DNA from: Opitutales bacterium
GTDB lineage: Bacteria > Verrucomicrobiota > Verrucomicrobiia > Opitutales > JAJFLR01
DNA: 41,972 bases
Direction: 5' to 3'
Assembly: GCA_021772565.1 (NCBI GenBank)
Contig: JAJFLR010000076.1
Coordinates: 1-41,972 of the forward strand
In this document: positions 7,655-16,737 of the stretch, one piece after another
Layout: each line of letters begins with the position of its first letter
How positions within the stretch are numbered: the stretch's first letter is position 1
The notes under the pieces: generated by a model
The model's database searches: none
The model's input: the letters and a program-made list of their open reading frames with translations, nothing else
What the model was told of the DNA's origin: nothing
Made by a program: the position numbers and the translations under genes

Positions 7655-8046
7655 AAAAAACTGAAAAAGTTATTTTTATAGAAATTGTGAGTTCCATCGA
7701 AGAAACAAAAGAAAATCAACTTCTGTTATTTTTTTCAGTAGCAACGCAAAAAATGTCTCTATTGGGTGGTGTTAAAGTGTCTGTTGTTGTGGGGACTATG
7801 GTAAATATTCCTGACTGCTCGCATTGTGGGAAGGATACGCAATGGGCGCATTAATAAAAAATTATATGAAATCAAAGAATTTAAAAATCGCTATCGGTAT
7901 CAGTACACCAATCCATAACCTATTGGCAAAGGCTGGTGTAACGGCTAACGGGATCGCTTTCGATTTGTTCGGGAGTAAATCCGATACCGATACCGATGGC
8001 CGCACAATAAAATTGTGCTGATAGCGATAGGGATAAAATAAATATT
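7655..8046. other. Gene-poor stretch with TATCG-rich repeats
   Basis: No convincing gene. A 65-codon frame at 7824-8021 is open but has no domain, and it runs through short repeats that translate into low-complexity SDTDTD, so I do not call it. No terminator for gdhA is obvious. Confidence 0.5.
7887..8035. repeat. Cluster of TATCGSTATC-type short repeats with a hairpin
   Basis: ATCGCTATCGGTATCAG at 7887-7903 is inverted relative to CCGATACCGATACCGAT (7981-7997) and to CTGATAGCGATAG (8018-8030, 12 of 13 bases complementary). Between the last two, GCACAAT-AAA-ATTGTGC (8002-8018) forms a perfect hairpin. Confidence 0.6.
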
Positions 8047-9390
8047 ATGGAAAAAAATAAATTCGACACAATTGTCGTAGGCTCTGGAACATCAGCCTAT
8101 TATTGTATAATGGCGCTTAACAAAGCCGGACAAAAAGTAGCGGTTATTGATGAACGAGAATATGGTGGCACCTGTGCTCTACGCGGTTGTCAGCCAAAAA
8201 AATATTTAGTGGCAAATGCTGAGGCTGTTGCCATGGCTAAACATTTAGTCGGTAGAGGAATTGATAAGGCTCCTAAAACTCAATGGCACGCACTACAAAA
8301 ATTAAAAAACGAGTTTCTTAGTGGAATCCCTGAAGGAGAAATCGAAGAATTTAATAACGCTGGTGTTACTACAATTTCAGGAAGAGCCAAACTGGTCGGA
8401 AAAAATGAAGTAGAAGTCAATGGCCAGAAACTATCAGCAAAAAACATTGTTATAGCCACTGGAGCAAATCCACGAAAAACAGTTATACCTGGATCAGAAT
8501 TTACTCAAGATAGCGAATACTTTTTAAATCAGAAAGAATTACCAGAACGCATTGTTTTTATCGGTGGTGGGTTCGTCTCATTTGAATTTGCTCACGTTTC
8601 TGCGCAAGCTGGTAGTCAAGCTACAATTCTGCACCGATCAGCCAATCCACTAAAAGCGTTTGATAAAGATATGGTTAATGTAATTTTAGAAGCGTCTAAG
8701 TCGTTTGGAATTTCTGTGGTAACCAATGAAACACCAACGAGTATCCAACAAAAAGATTCCGCTTATATAATAAAATGTAATACTGGAAAAGAATACGAAG
8801 CTGACTTGATTATTGCAGCTACAGGAAGAATACCTAACCTGTCTGTGCTCAACGATAATTTAGGAGAGATTGAGAGTTCTGCTAAAGGAATCGCAGTAAA
8901 TGAATATCTACAGAGTGTTTCAAATGAAAATGTCTATGCAATTGGAGATTGTGCCGCGACTAAGTACCAATTGGCACCGGTTGGTGATGAAGAAGGTAAG
9001 ATAGCAGCTCATAATATTTTGCATGGTAATACCAAGACAGTCGATTATTCGGTTGTGCCAAGTTCTGTATTTACCATTCCAACTTTGGCAACAGTCGGAC
9101 TAACTGAAGTGCAGGCAACAAAGAAGAACTTAAATTTTCGAGTTAATATAGGATCAACAATTCAATGGCCCTCATCAAAACGTATTGGTGAAGAACATTC
9201 CGGCTATAAGGTTTTGATCAATAAAGATGATGACACAATAGTTGGTGCGCACATCGCACGTCATAATGCTTCAGAGGTCATCAATATTTTTGGTCTGGCA
9301 ATGAAGTTTAGCGTAAAGGCGACCGAGCTCAGTGAATTCATGTGGGCTTATCCGACTTATACATCGGATCTTAAGTATATGGTGAAATAG
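8047..9390 (+). CDS. Glutathione-reductase-like FAD/NAD(P) disulfide oxidoreductase with atypical active site
   Basis: A 447-residue member of the class I pyridine nucleotide-disulfide oxidoreductases. The FAD fold is at the N-terminus (VVGSGTSAYY), the redox cysteines are C43 and C48 in GGTCALRGCQPKK, the second dinucleotide fold is FIGGGFVSFEFAHV and the second FAD motif is YAIGDCAAT. The usual C-terminal HPT..E that supplies the catalytic base is replaced by AYPTYTSD, so the His is a Tyr. The spacer between the cysteines is ALRG, not VNVG. The fold and disulfide are intact, but glutathione, mercuric ion or lipoamide as substrate cannot be assumed. It may be a distinct reductase subfamily. 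It stands alone, with no start-site ribosome binding sequence. Confidence 0.82.
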   Translation: MEKNKFDTIVVGSGTSAYYCIMALNKAGQKVAVIDEREYGGTCALRGCQPKKYLVANAEAVAMAKHLVGRGIDKAPKTQWHALQKLKNEFLSGIPEGEIEEFNNAGVTTISGRAKLVGKNEVEVNGQKLSAKNIVIATGANPRKTVIPGSEFTQDSEYFLNQKELPERIVFIGGGFVSFEFAHVSAQAGSQATILHRSANPLKAFDKDMVNVILEASKSFGISVVTNETPTSIQQKDSAYIIKCNTGKEYEADLIIAATGRIPNLSVLNDNLGEIESSAKGIAVNEYLQSVSNENVYAIGDCAATKYQLAPVGDEEGKIAAHNILHGNTKTVDYSVVPSSVFTIPTLATVGLTEVQATKKNLNFRVNIGSTIQWPSSKRIGEEHSGYKVLINKDDDTIVGAHIARHNASEVINIFGLAMKFSVKATELSEFMWAYPTYTSDLKYMVK

Positions 9391-9589
9391 GTGTTCGAAG
9401 TTTGAAAGAGAGATATCCTCTCGCAGAGACGCGTAGGCGCTGAGAAGGTTAAATCAGTTATATACAGAATATTCGGCACATTACCTTTTATTTGGACGTT
9501 CGAGGCTTCGGTCATAAGCTCAGCCAAACGAACAGCCATCTCTACCTTTTTAAAAAATTCACATTTGTCTCAGCAATTTTATTTGAAAT

Positions 9590-12265
9590 ATGTACAATTC
9601 ACTGATTAATTACGCAAAAAATTTTATTAAATTAATTCATATGAACGATACTATAAAAAAAATAAACAACTTCGCCGAAGAATTTAAGGCAATCAAAACT
9701 GACCCTGATCGCGCGCAAAAATCTCAAATGCCCGGCAACGCATATTTTTTGAAGGACAATAACATTTTAGTATTGCCCGGCGGAAATGGGGACAGCCGTT
9801 ACCCGTATGGATTCGATGGGTTCAATTTCTGGGCCTGTGCAACCGGCTATATGAATTGTAATGAGGGACTTTTTTCACCCTTTCGCAGAGCTGCTGAGGA
9901 ACAGGAACCGGCTATCGCATTTTTTGCCGGTATCCCGTCTGAGGAAAGTAAATTTGTTCCGGTGCCGATACTATCGGTGCCTCGAATAATCGATAGTAGT
10001 ATTCCGGACGTTCAACGCTACACCGTATTTACTAAAAGTGCCGCATATTATATTGCAGAATTTTCGGGCTTTCGCATAAGCGTTAGAGTTTTCCCAACTG
10101 AACAACGAGATATCAAATTTACAACGATCGTTCAAAATTTAACCGACTCATCCAAAAAATTATTTTTGTCATCATATATAAATCCTTTTATGCGTAACCG
10201 GATTTTCAGAACTGATGAAGATCGATGGTTTAAGGAAATCAGAGTTCTAGCACCCATTAATAATAATTCTTTGAGCAGTTTTCTGGTTAAAGTAAATGAA
10301 GATATGGATCGTCATCATTCAATATCGCATTATGGATTAATTCGTCGAAAAATTTCATTGGGCGAGAAAAACAAATTAACAGCCAAGGAAGAAACTCCGT
10401 CACGATACCGGTATGTAGGAGGATCATTCAGTAGTCTACATACACCCACTCCTTTTTATGAAGGAAGTTTTAATGATGCTGGAAAGGTTTGTACATTTGT
10501 CGAATCAGCAATTGCCGGTGACATACTCCATCTGGAAATAGAATCCGGAAGTAATATTCGAACTGATACAATTTTTTTATTTAATAATGACCATGACCTT
10601 ATTCAACAGCAGAACAACATCGAGATTGATCCAATACTGATAGATAAAAAACTAAATGAGCTGGAAAATATAGATGCAAATCGTCAGCAAAGTCTAAAAA
10701 TTAAGGTAGATAAAATAAAATCAGATGACTTAAAAACTAACGTATTTAATGCATTTATCGAACACCTGAAGAAACAAGTTGAGTTTTGTTCGCTGATAAA
10801 GGGATATATTCAACTCTCGCCCAACTCATTAATCGGAATTCGTGATGTCTTTCAAGCATTGGAAGGTCTGGCCTTTTACCACCCAAGACAGACAAAGGGG
10901 AAAATGCTGGAAGCACTCAATTATACCGCTCCCGATGGTCGTTGCTTCAGGCAATATTCTCTTCCGTCAAGCACAGGTGAAATAGGACGTATGGATCTTC
11001 GACCATTCATTGATCAAGGGGTATGGGTGATATCGACTATTATTACTTATGTTCGTATAACAGGTGATTTAGAATTTTTGAAAGAAAATTGCGGGTATCA
11101 CGAAATTGTAAATGAAGCGTCACAAAAGGTTAAACAATCAGATAAGAAGGATAGCGTTCTCGACCACCTGATTAAAATTTTTGCTTATCTACTCAGACAT
11201 CTCGACCATGAACAGACGGGGTGTTTGAGAACAATGTACGGTGACTGGAATGACGCGGTTGACGGTTTGGGTATCAGCAAGGACCCCAACACGGACTACG
11301 GCACAGGGGTCAGTGTGATGGCAACTATGCAGCTCTATCAAAATTGCAGCGAGATGATTGAACTGCTGGAAGAGGTCGATAGAGAAAAATTCAAATCCAA
11401 AATTGATGAATGCCGTGAGGCCAAAGCCAACCTCGAAAAATCACTGAAAGAGCATGCCTTGATCAGTAATAGTAAAGGCGAAAAACGTATACTACACGGT
11501 TGGGGTGACAAGAAAAGTTATTTGGTAGGCAGTTATGAAGATCCCGATGGCGCATCGCGTGATGCGTTAACGGCTCCGGCATTTTGGGTTTTATCAGGTC
11601 TCTACGAAACAGATACGAGTTTAAAAGAAGATATACTAAGATCATTCGATCGTTTGGATTCTAAATATGGCTTACGGACATTTGATCCGGCTTTCTCGGA
11701 AAATACTCCCTGGGTTGGAAGAATTGGGAAACTGCCACCCGGTACTGCCGAAAACGGCGCTTCTTATATTCACGCAACTGCGTTTGGCATTATGGCACTT
11801 TTTAAAATGGGATGCCCTGAAAAGGCCTGGGATCAATTAATAAAAATTCTACCTTTCACTGATATTCACGATAATTTATCGCATTCTCCATTTGTTATGC
11901 CCAATTCATATGGCTATAATCCTGAAAAGGGAATAGATGGGCAAAATATGAATGACTGGCAAACCGGCAGTTCAAATGTTGTACTAAAAGTTTTAATTAG
12001 ATTTGTTTTTGGTTTTGAACCAATGTTGAATGGATTATGGATTCAACCGGCAGCATGGGCGCCTTTTGATGAATATAGTTTTGAATCAAAATTTCGAAAT
12101 CAGACTGTCAAAATTCAATATACAAATAAGAGTAGTGGCAGCCGAATTTTTCGAGTAAATGGCGTTAAGCAAAAATCTGTGAAGGATGAATTTCTTGGGA
12201 TTGATAAATTATGGATAGACGCGAATTCGGAGTGTGAAACTATCTCAGTTGAGATTATTGATTAG
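9590..12265 (+). CDS. GH94-like glycoside phosphorylase (cellobiose phosphorylase family)
   Basis: An 891-residue protein resembling cellobiose, cellodextrin and chitobiose phosphorylases, which break beta-glycosidic bonds with phosphate. The N-terminal beta-sandwich region includes YPYGFDGFNFWACATGYMN. The (alpha/alpha)6 barrel carries MYGDWNDAVDGLG near residue 550, where the first Asp matches the GH94 catalytic acid. Later GTAENGASYIHATAF and NDWQTGSSNV match family blocks lining the phosphate and sugar sites. It has no signal peptide, so it is probably cytoplasmic. An internal ATG at 9641 would remove 17 residues and fits the globular domain better, and neither start has a ribosome binding site. 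The sugar specificity is not readable, and no transporter or sugar kinase is adjacent. Confidence 0.75.
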   Translation: MYNSLINYAKNFIKLIHMNDTIKKINNFAEEFKAIKTDPDRAQKSQMPGNAYFLKDNNILVLPGGNGDSRYPYGFDGFNFWACATGYMNCNEGLFSPFRRAAEEQEPAIAFFAGIPSEESKFVPVPILSVPRIIDSSIPDVQRYTVFTKSAAYYIAEFSGFRISVRVFPTEQRDIKFTTIVQNLTDSSKKLFLSSYINPFMRNRIFRTDEDRWFKEIRVLAPINNNSLSSFLVKVNEDMDRHHSISHYGLIRRKISLGEKNKLTAKEETPSRYRYVGGSFSSLHTPTPFYEGSFNDAGKVCTFVESAIAGDILHLEIESGSNIRTDTIFLFNNDHDLIQQQNNIEIDPILIDKKLNELENIDANRQQSLKIKVDKIKSDDLKTNVFNAFIEHLKKQVEFCSLIKGYIQLSPNSLIGIRDVFQALEGLAFYHPRQTKGKMLEALNYTAPDGRCFRQYSLPSSTGEIGRMDLRPFIDQGVWVISTIITYVRITGDLEFLKENCGYHEIVNEASQKVKQSDKKDSVLDHLIKIFAYLLRHLDHEQTGCLRTMYGDWNDAVDGLGISKDPNTDYGTGVSVMATMQLYQNCSEMIELLEEVDREKFKSKIDECREAKANLEKSLKEHALISNSKGEKRILHGWGDKKSYLVGSYEDPDGASRDALTAPAFWVLSGLYETDTSLKEDILRSFDRLDSKYGLRTFDPAFSENTPWVGRIGKLPPGTAENGASYIHATAFGIMALFKMGCPEKAWDQLIKILPFTDIHDNLSHSPFVMPNSYGYNPEKGIDGQNMNDWQTGSSNVVLKVLIRFVFGFEPMLNGLWIQPAAWAPFDEYSFESKFRNQTVKIQYTNKSSGSRIFRVNGVKQKSVKDEFLGIDKLWIDANSECETISVEIID

Positions 12266-12323
12266 ACTAGGGGGTAGGCATATTATAGAAAAGCTTTGCC
12301 ATTCATAGGAGGAAAAATTAATA

Positions 12324-12362
12324 ATGCTTGCAATCTTGAGTAAATTGCCTAATTTACTATAG
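12324..12362 (+). CDS. Possible 12-codon leader ORF upstream of cysH
   Basis: AGGAGG at 12307-12312 is the best Shine-Dalgarno sequence in the region. Eleven bases later an ATG opens a 12-codon frame (MLAILSKLPNLL) that stops at 12362, 12 bases before cysH. The peptide has no run of Cys or Met codons that would suggest attenuation. It could be a coupling leader or chance. Confidence 0.3.
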   Translation: MLAILSKLPNLL

Positions 12363-12374
12363 TTATAAATTATT

Positions 12375-13103
12375 ATGATCAAAATGAATCAAATATCAAC
12401 CGAGACTGAAAAATTAAATGATGCTGTAAATTCATTGGTGGCAATGGATCGCATCGACTATGTCTCCCAATATTTTAAAGAAAAATTAGTAATGAGCACA
12501 AGTTTTGGCACGCAATCGGCTGTTTTGCTGCACATGGTAACACAAGTAAACCCAGATATTCCAATAATATTCATTGATACTGGTTATCTATTTAAAGAAA
12601 CATATGAATTTGCTGAGAATTTAACAAATCGCTTGAAATTAAATATTAAAACCTATCAGGCTAAAATTACACCCACCGAGCAGGAAACAGAGTCGGGAAA
12701 ATTATGGGAACAGGGCAAGGAGGGTTTAGAAAAATATAATTTTATTAGAAAAGTAGAACCGATGAATCGCGCTATTAAAGAATTAGATGCGACTGCATGG
12801 ATATCAGGGTTGAGATGGGCTCAATCGACAACACGAGAAAATTTGAAGGTAATTGAAAAGCAAAATAAAATTATTAAAATACACCCAATTGTTGATTGGA
12901 GTGACTTTCAAATATACAAATATTTGAGGCAACATGATTTGCCGTATCACCCATTATGGGATGAAGGATATGTCTCGGTTGGAGATTGGCACAGCACATC
13001 AAAATTAGTTGAAGGAATGACAGCTGAAGACACTCGGTTTAATGGCATTAAAAGAGAATGCGGCTTACATGAAATATCTAAACGTGTGGACTTTCAGATA
13101 TAA
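12375..13103 (+). CDS. cysH: Phosphoadenylyl-sulfate reductase
   Basis: A 242-residue PAPS reductase. It reduces 3'-phosphoadenylyl sulfate to sulfite using thioredoxin in assimilatory sulfate reduction. The PP-loop at residues 40-48 (MSTSFGTQS), the IPIIFIDTGYLF block and GLRWAQSTTRENL line the nucleotide site. The catalytic cysteine is C229 in ECGLH close to the C-terminus. The paired cysteines that bind a 4Fe-4S cluster in APS reductases are absent, which favours PAPS as substrate. The usual GLRREQS is GLRWAQS here. No sulfate transporter, cysN/D or sulfite reductase gene lies nearby. The stop codon abuts that of the convergent gene. Confidence 0.9.
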   Translation: MIKMNQISTETEKLNDAVNSLVAMDRIDYVSQYFKEKLVMSTSFGTQSAVLLHMVTQVNPDIPIIFIDTGYLFKETYEFAENLTNRLKLNIKTYQAKITPTEQETESGKLWEQGKEGLEKYNFIRKVEPMNRAIKELDATAWISGLRWAQSTTRENLKVIEKQNKIIKIHPIVDWSDFQIYKYLRQHDLPYHPLWDEGYVSVGDWHSTSKLVEGMTAEDTRFNGIKRECGLHEISKRVDFQI

Positions 13104-15254
13104 TTATTCGTATATATTTTGTTTATTTTTGTAATATTCCAAACGCTTTATTGATCTTTCGAGCAATCCGGTGTTACCTGTAGTTTTAGCAAGCTCTATA
13201 CATTCATTAAGTCTTTTAACAGCATCTTCAAATTGTCCTAATTCTGCAAGTGCAGCAGCAAGAGTACTGAGCACACTTATGTTTTCATATTTTGTTAATC
13301 GTGCAGCAATTCTAGCGAGCATCAGAGCTTTTTCACCGTCTCTAATAGTTACGTCTTTAGATGTTGCCAAAACCCAAGCATAATTATTGAGATTAACCAC
13401 GTTATAGATATTCTTTTCAAGTGACTCGTGATAAACTTTTACAGCCTCACTGTCCATCCCAGCTAACAAATATGCCTCTGCAATATAAGAATTAATGTTA
13501 TCATTCTCAGGAGAAATTTCTTTTGATTTTTGAAAGTAAATTAGAGCTTCTTTCTGATACCCAAGGTATAATTTTGATGCACCTAGGTTAGCAAGTGTAT
13601 CAGGGTCATTATCATCTATCAAATATGAATCATAAAAATAATCGTGAGCCTTTTCATAATTCTTATTATTTAGTTCAAATCGACCTAAATGATATAGAGC
13701 TTTTGCATTTTTTGGATTTAATTTAATTAAATTAACAAAAATTTCATTCGATTCCTGAACTTTATTTTGGTTAACTAAAGTTACACCAAGCATAGTGAGA
13801 TATTTATCATTGTTTGGATACACTTCTGTAACTTTCCTGAGTAGTTCTTCAGCACTTTCATAGTTATTATTTTCATATTTTATTTGAGCCAAATCTGTTA
13901 TTGCAGGGATATAATCTTTTTTGATCTTCAAAACCTTTTTTAACAGATTTGAAATTTCATTGATATCACTATCCTCATCAGTCACATAAAGATGGTGAGC
14001 TAACCTGTATTGAGCCAAATATGATTTCGGATTTTTTTTAATTACATTTTGCCATAGCACTTTCTGTGATTGAAAATTTCTAGTATGGTTAAATGACAAG
14101 TAACAAAGGCTACCAATAAGAATTAAAATAAAAATATACTGTGCAATTTCTGCAATATGAATATTTTTAAAAATTAATCTGAATATTATAACAACAAAAC
14201 ATAGCATTGGTACTATAATCTGATACTGCCAATGATCTGCAGCAATATGTGCATTTTTAAATATTCCGATATCTATTGAAACAAGAAATGGTAAAACTAG
14301 TATTAAATAACTGCCTAGCGTTATGATTATAAAAATTCCAATATCATAAGTATTTTTCCTGGTAACCAATCTAATTGAAGTAATGAGTAGAATGAATAAA
14401 ATAATTACACCAAATTTATGAAATGAAATTGAAAATCCCCCAAGAAAATTCACTAACTGTTGATGACTCATATTGTATATAAAATTCAAGTCAATTGGTA
14501 GAACAGTTTTTGAAACATAGAGAGCAAGATTTGTTGAAAATGTTTTTATAGGATCAAAATTTGAAGTAACAATTTCCCAACTCGGGACTGGCACACTTGC
14601 AACCTTAAACCAAATTAGCGAAATTATAGACAGGAGAAAATAGACCGTTAGCTTATAGATGGATTTCAATGAAACTTCACCGTGTCTCCACCACGTTATC
14701 AGTAAAAGTAAAATTGGAAGTGTTACAGCTCCGGATTTACTAAACAATGCAATAATAAAACAAAATATTGACTTAATAGAATATGATTTATCATCACCAA
14801 TGAAGTAATATATAGCTAGCAATGTAAACAAATATGAAATTAAAACTTGCCGATAAAAGACCCAAGCAACAGTTTCAACATTAACTGGGTGAATTGCAAA
14901 AATTAAAGCAACTAGCCACGCTAATGATATACCCAGTCGACTGAGAACTAAATATATTAACGATACATTGACTAGATGCAAAACTATATTAATCAGATGA
15001 TGCAGCAATGCACTATCTTTTGCTACCTTTTCTTCAATCCAAAAACTAGATAGTGTTACCGGGCAATAATTTGTAAGAGCAGTATTTTTCCATATCTGTA
15101 ATAAACTATTTGGTGATTCAATATAACTCTCATAAATATTTCTACTATCTTCACCAAAAATAATATCTGATTTAAATATTGGTGAGTAAATTGCCAAAAC
15201 TAATGCAACTACAACTAATAATTTTAAAATGAAATTTTTGCTATATACCTGCAT
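13104..15254 (-). CDS. Multi-pass membrane protein with C-terminal TPR repeats (GT-C/TMTC-like)
   Basis: A 716-residue protein in two halves. Residues 1-390 contain about ten hydrophobic segments with loops such as HLINIVLHLVNVSLIYLVL and IFAIHPVNVETVAW. The HPVNVE loop is typical of GT-C-fold glycosyltransferase-like proteins of the TMTC type. Residues from about 400 to 690 are tandem TPR helices (KALYHLGRFELNNKNYEKA, DPDTLANLGASKLYLGYQKEA). Such proteins may glycosylate exported proteins or assemble envelope complexes. Substrate and donor are unknown, and glycosyltransferase activity is an inference from architecture. It is last in a minus-strand run lgt-thrH-tolQ-this gene and ends base-to-base against cysH. 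Confidence 0.7.
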   Translation of the reverse strand: MQVYSKNFILKLLVVVALVLAIYSPIFKSDIIFGEDSRNIYESYIESPNSLLQIWKNTALTNYCPVTLSSFWIEEKVAKDSALLHHLINIVLHLVNVSLIYLVLSRLGISLAWLVALIFAIHPVNVETVAWVFYRQVLISYLFTLLAIYYFIGDDKSYSIKSIFCFIIALFSKSGAVTLPILLLLITWWRHGEVSLKSIYKLTVYFLLSIISLIWFKVASVPVPSWEIVTSNFDPIKTFSTNLALYVSKTVLPIDLNFIYNMSHQQLVNFLGGFSISFHKFGVIILFILLITSIRLVTRKNTYDIGIFIIITLGSYLILVLPFLVSIDIGIFKNAHIAADHWQYQIIVPMLCFVVIIFRLIFKNIHIAEIAQYIFILILIGSLCYLSFNHTRNFQSQKVLWQNVIKKNPKSYLAQYRLAHHLYVTDEDSDINEISNLLKKVLKIKKDYIPAITDLAQIKYENNNYESAEELLRKVTEVYPNNDKYLTMLGVTLVNQNKVQESNEIFVNLIKLNPKNAKALYHLGRFELNNKNYEKAHDYFYDSYLIDDNDPDTLANLGASKLYLGYQKEALIYFQKSKEISPENDNINSYIAEAYLLAGMDSEAVKVYHESLEKNIYNVVNLNNYAWVLATSKDVTIRDGEKALMLARIAARLTKYENISVLSTLAAALAELGQFEDAVKRLNECIELAKTTGNTGLLERSIKRLEYYKNKQNIYE

Positions 15255-15371
15255 AGATGCTCAATATCAATTGTTAAGGAATTACATTATTATATTTATG
15301 AAAACAAATTGTTTAAATAAAAGATAAAATCATCCGTAAAAAGACAAGAGACAAAATCAATAATGAATTTT

Positions 15372-16019
15372 TCATTTTTGATTTTCAGTATTATCATCAG
15401 GCAAACCCCGTAGTAAAAACTGCATAATATCGTGTCCTGCCCACTCCATATCATGAATAATAGCACGCATTCGGCCGTGTAAAAAATGATGTGCAAGATA
15501 AGCAATAGATGCTATACTCAATCCTAATGCAGTACTTATTAAAGCTTCGCCAACACCAATAGACATAATATTAACATGCGAATATGCCCCTGAGTCATGT
15601 AATTCTTGAAATGCTTTTAAAACTCCAATTGTTGTACCAAGTAATCCCAACAATGGTCCAATTCGGGCTATTGCAGCAATTGATCCAATACGACGCTCCA
15701 AATTTGGAATTTCAATGAGTGCAGCTTCTTGAATAGCATTTCTCATTTTAGATTCATCTTCATCATAGTGCAACAGTGCAGCCTTAACAACATTTGGAAC
15801 CGGGCCGGGAGTTTCTTCACATACGGTTAATGCTTCGATGAGACGCCTTTTTTGAAGTAGGTTTTTTAAACCAGTTAAGAAGTCGTGCGCTTTTATTTGG
15901 CCTTTATGCAAATAAAGTATCCTCTCAACAAATAAAACTGTACCTATGAAACTTATTAAGAGTAAGGGCCACACAATTAGCCCACCTTTTTCTACAATTG
16001 TTAAATCAAATATATTCAC
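15372..16019 (-). CDS. MotA/TolQ/ExbB-type proton channel protein
   Basis: A 215-residue inner-membrane protein with three hydrophobic segments: GGLIVWPLLLISFIGTVLFV near the N-terminus and two towards the C-terminal half (ARIGPLLGLLGTTIGVLKAF and ISTALGLSIASIAYLAHH). The LLGLLGTTIG and GEALISTALGL blocks are the conserved core of TolQ/ExbB. With an ExbD/TolR subunit these proteins turn the proton gradient into force for TonB, Tol-Pal or gliding machinery. No ExbD/TolR gene follows. The next gene downstream encodes the TPR membrane protein, so the partner must be elsewhere or the complex is unusual. The start is a GTG at 16019. Confidence 0.88.
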   Translation of the reverse strand: MNIFDLTIVEKGGLIVWPLLLISFIGTVLFVERILYLHKGQIKAHDFLTGLKNLLQKRRLIEALTVCEETPGPVPNVVKAALLHYDEDESKMRNAIQEAALIEIPNLERRIGSIAAIARIGPLLGLLGTTIGVLKAFQELHDSGAYSHVNIMSIGVGEALISTALGLSIASIAYLAHHFLHGRMRAIIHDMEWAGHDIMQFLLRGLPDDNTENQK

Positions 16020-16068
16020 AAATATTCAAAAAATAAATTTATAATGAAGAGTGATTATAGATTGAAGT

Positions 16069-16671
16069 TCACAAAAGCAAAGATTGAATTTTATCTTTTA
16101 AATCAGAATATGAACGACTAACCGGTAAATGAGGATTAGTTTCAACTATGCTATCTGGTGGGCAAAATAAAATTCCGTGATCAGAAGCGTTTAACATTTC
16201 TAAATCGTTGTATGAATCGCCAGCGGCAATTACATCAAAATTTAGTGATTTTAATACTTCTACAGTTTTTTTCTTATGATTATCTAATCTAATATTATAA
16301 TTAATAATATGATCTGATTCATCTACAATTAACTCATGGCAAAATAAAGTTGGGTAATCCAGTTTTCCCATAATTGGTAAAGCAAATTGATCGAAAGTAT
16401 CAGATAATATAATGAGTCTCGTTTGGGAAACTAACCACTCCTTAAATTTTATTGCTCCATCTAAAGGTTCAAGTGATCTAATAATTTGCTGAATTACAGA
16501 AAGAGTTAAATTATGTTGATTAAGAATATCGAGTCGATAATTCATTAGTTTATTATAATCTGGTTCATCACGTGTCGTTCGCTTTAGTTCAGGAATTCCT
16601 GTTTTATCTGATATAGCTATCCATATCTCCGGCAAAAGTACTCCCTCTAAATCCAAACAAACAATTTTCAT
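16069..16671 (-). CDS. thrH: ThrH-type phosphoserine phosphatase / homoserine phosphotransferase
   Basis: A 200-residue HAD-superfamily enzyme matching ThrH. The first motif is CLDLEGVLLPEIW, with nucleophile D6 and the DLEG variant that marks ThrH in place of SerB's DxDST. LIILSDTFDQFA is motif II, the Lys lies in LDNHKKKTVEVL, and AAGDSYNDLEML is motif IV with its metal-binding aspartates. ThrH removes phosphate from phosphoserine and can pass it to homoserine, linking serine and threonine synthesis. Length is that of the Pseudomonas protein. It lies between the tolQ-like gene and lgt on the same strand, with gaps of about 50 to 70 bases. Confidence 0.9.
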   Translation of the reverse strand: MKIVCLDLEGVLLPEIWIAISDKTGIPELKRTTRDEPDYNKLMNYRLDILNQHNLTLSVIQQIIRSLEPLDGAIKFKEWLVSQTRLIILSDTFDQFALPIMGKLDYPTLFCHELIVDESDHIINYNIRLDNHKKKTVEVLKSLNFDVIAAGDSYNDLEMLNASDHGILFCPPDSIVETNPHLPVSRSYSDLKDKIQSLLL

Positions 16672-16737
16672 ATTATTAAAATTAAGGAATTAATTTAACC
16701 AATTGTTAGAAGTATAACTCAATACTAAACTATCACC

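Noticed and set aside
7824-8021. 65-codon open frame between gdhA and the reductase gene
   Set aside because: No domain, passes through short inverted repeats, and ends in low-complexity SDTDTD; better explained as repeat DNA.
9418-9448. GCAGAGACGCG...GCTGAGAAGG sequence resembling dispersed CGCAGAG-type repeats
   Set aside because: Only one copy in the window, so repeat status cannot be shown.
9357-9539. Minus-strand 60-codon frame (MAVRLAELMTEASNV...)
   Set aside because: Overlaps the reductase end and a repeat-like stretch (CTCTCGCAGAGACGCG at 9418). No family recognised and no start signal.
12266-12374. SAM or cobalamin-type riboswitch before cysH
   Set aside because: The gap of about 110 bases shows no conserved riboswitch core. 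Only the short ORF with AGGAGG is notable.
15296-15505. 69-codon minus-strand frame at the end of the TolQ-like gene
   Set aside because: Shifted frame inside the channel gene, with no conserved features.
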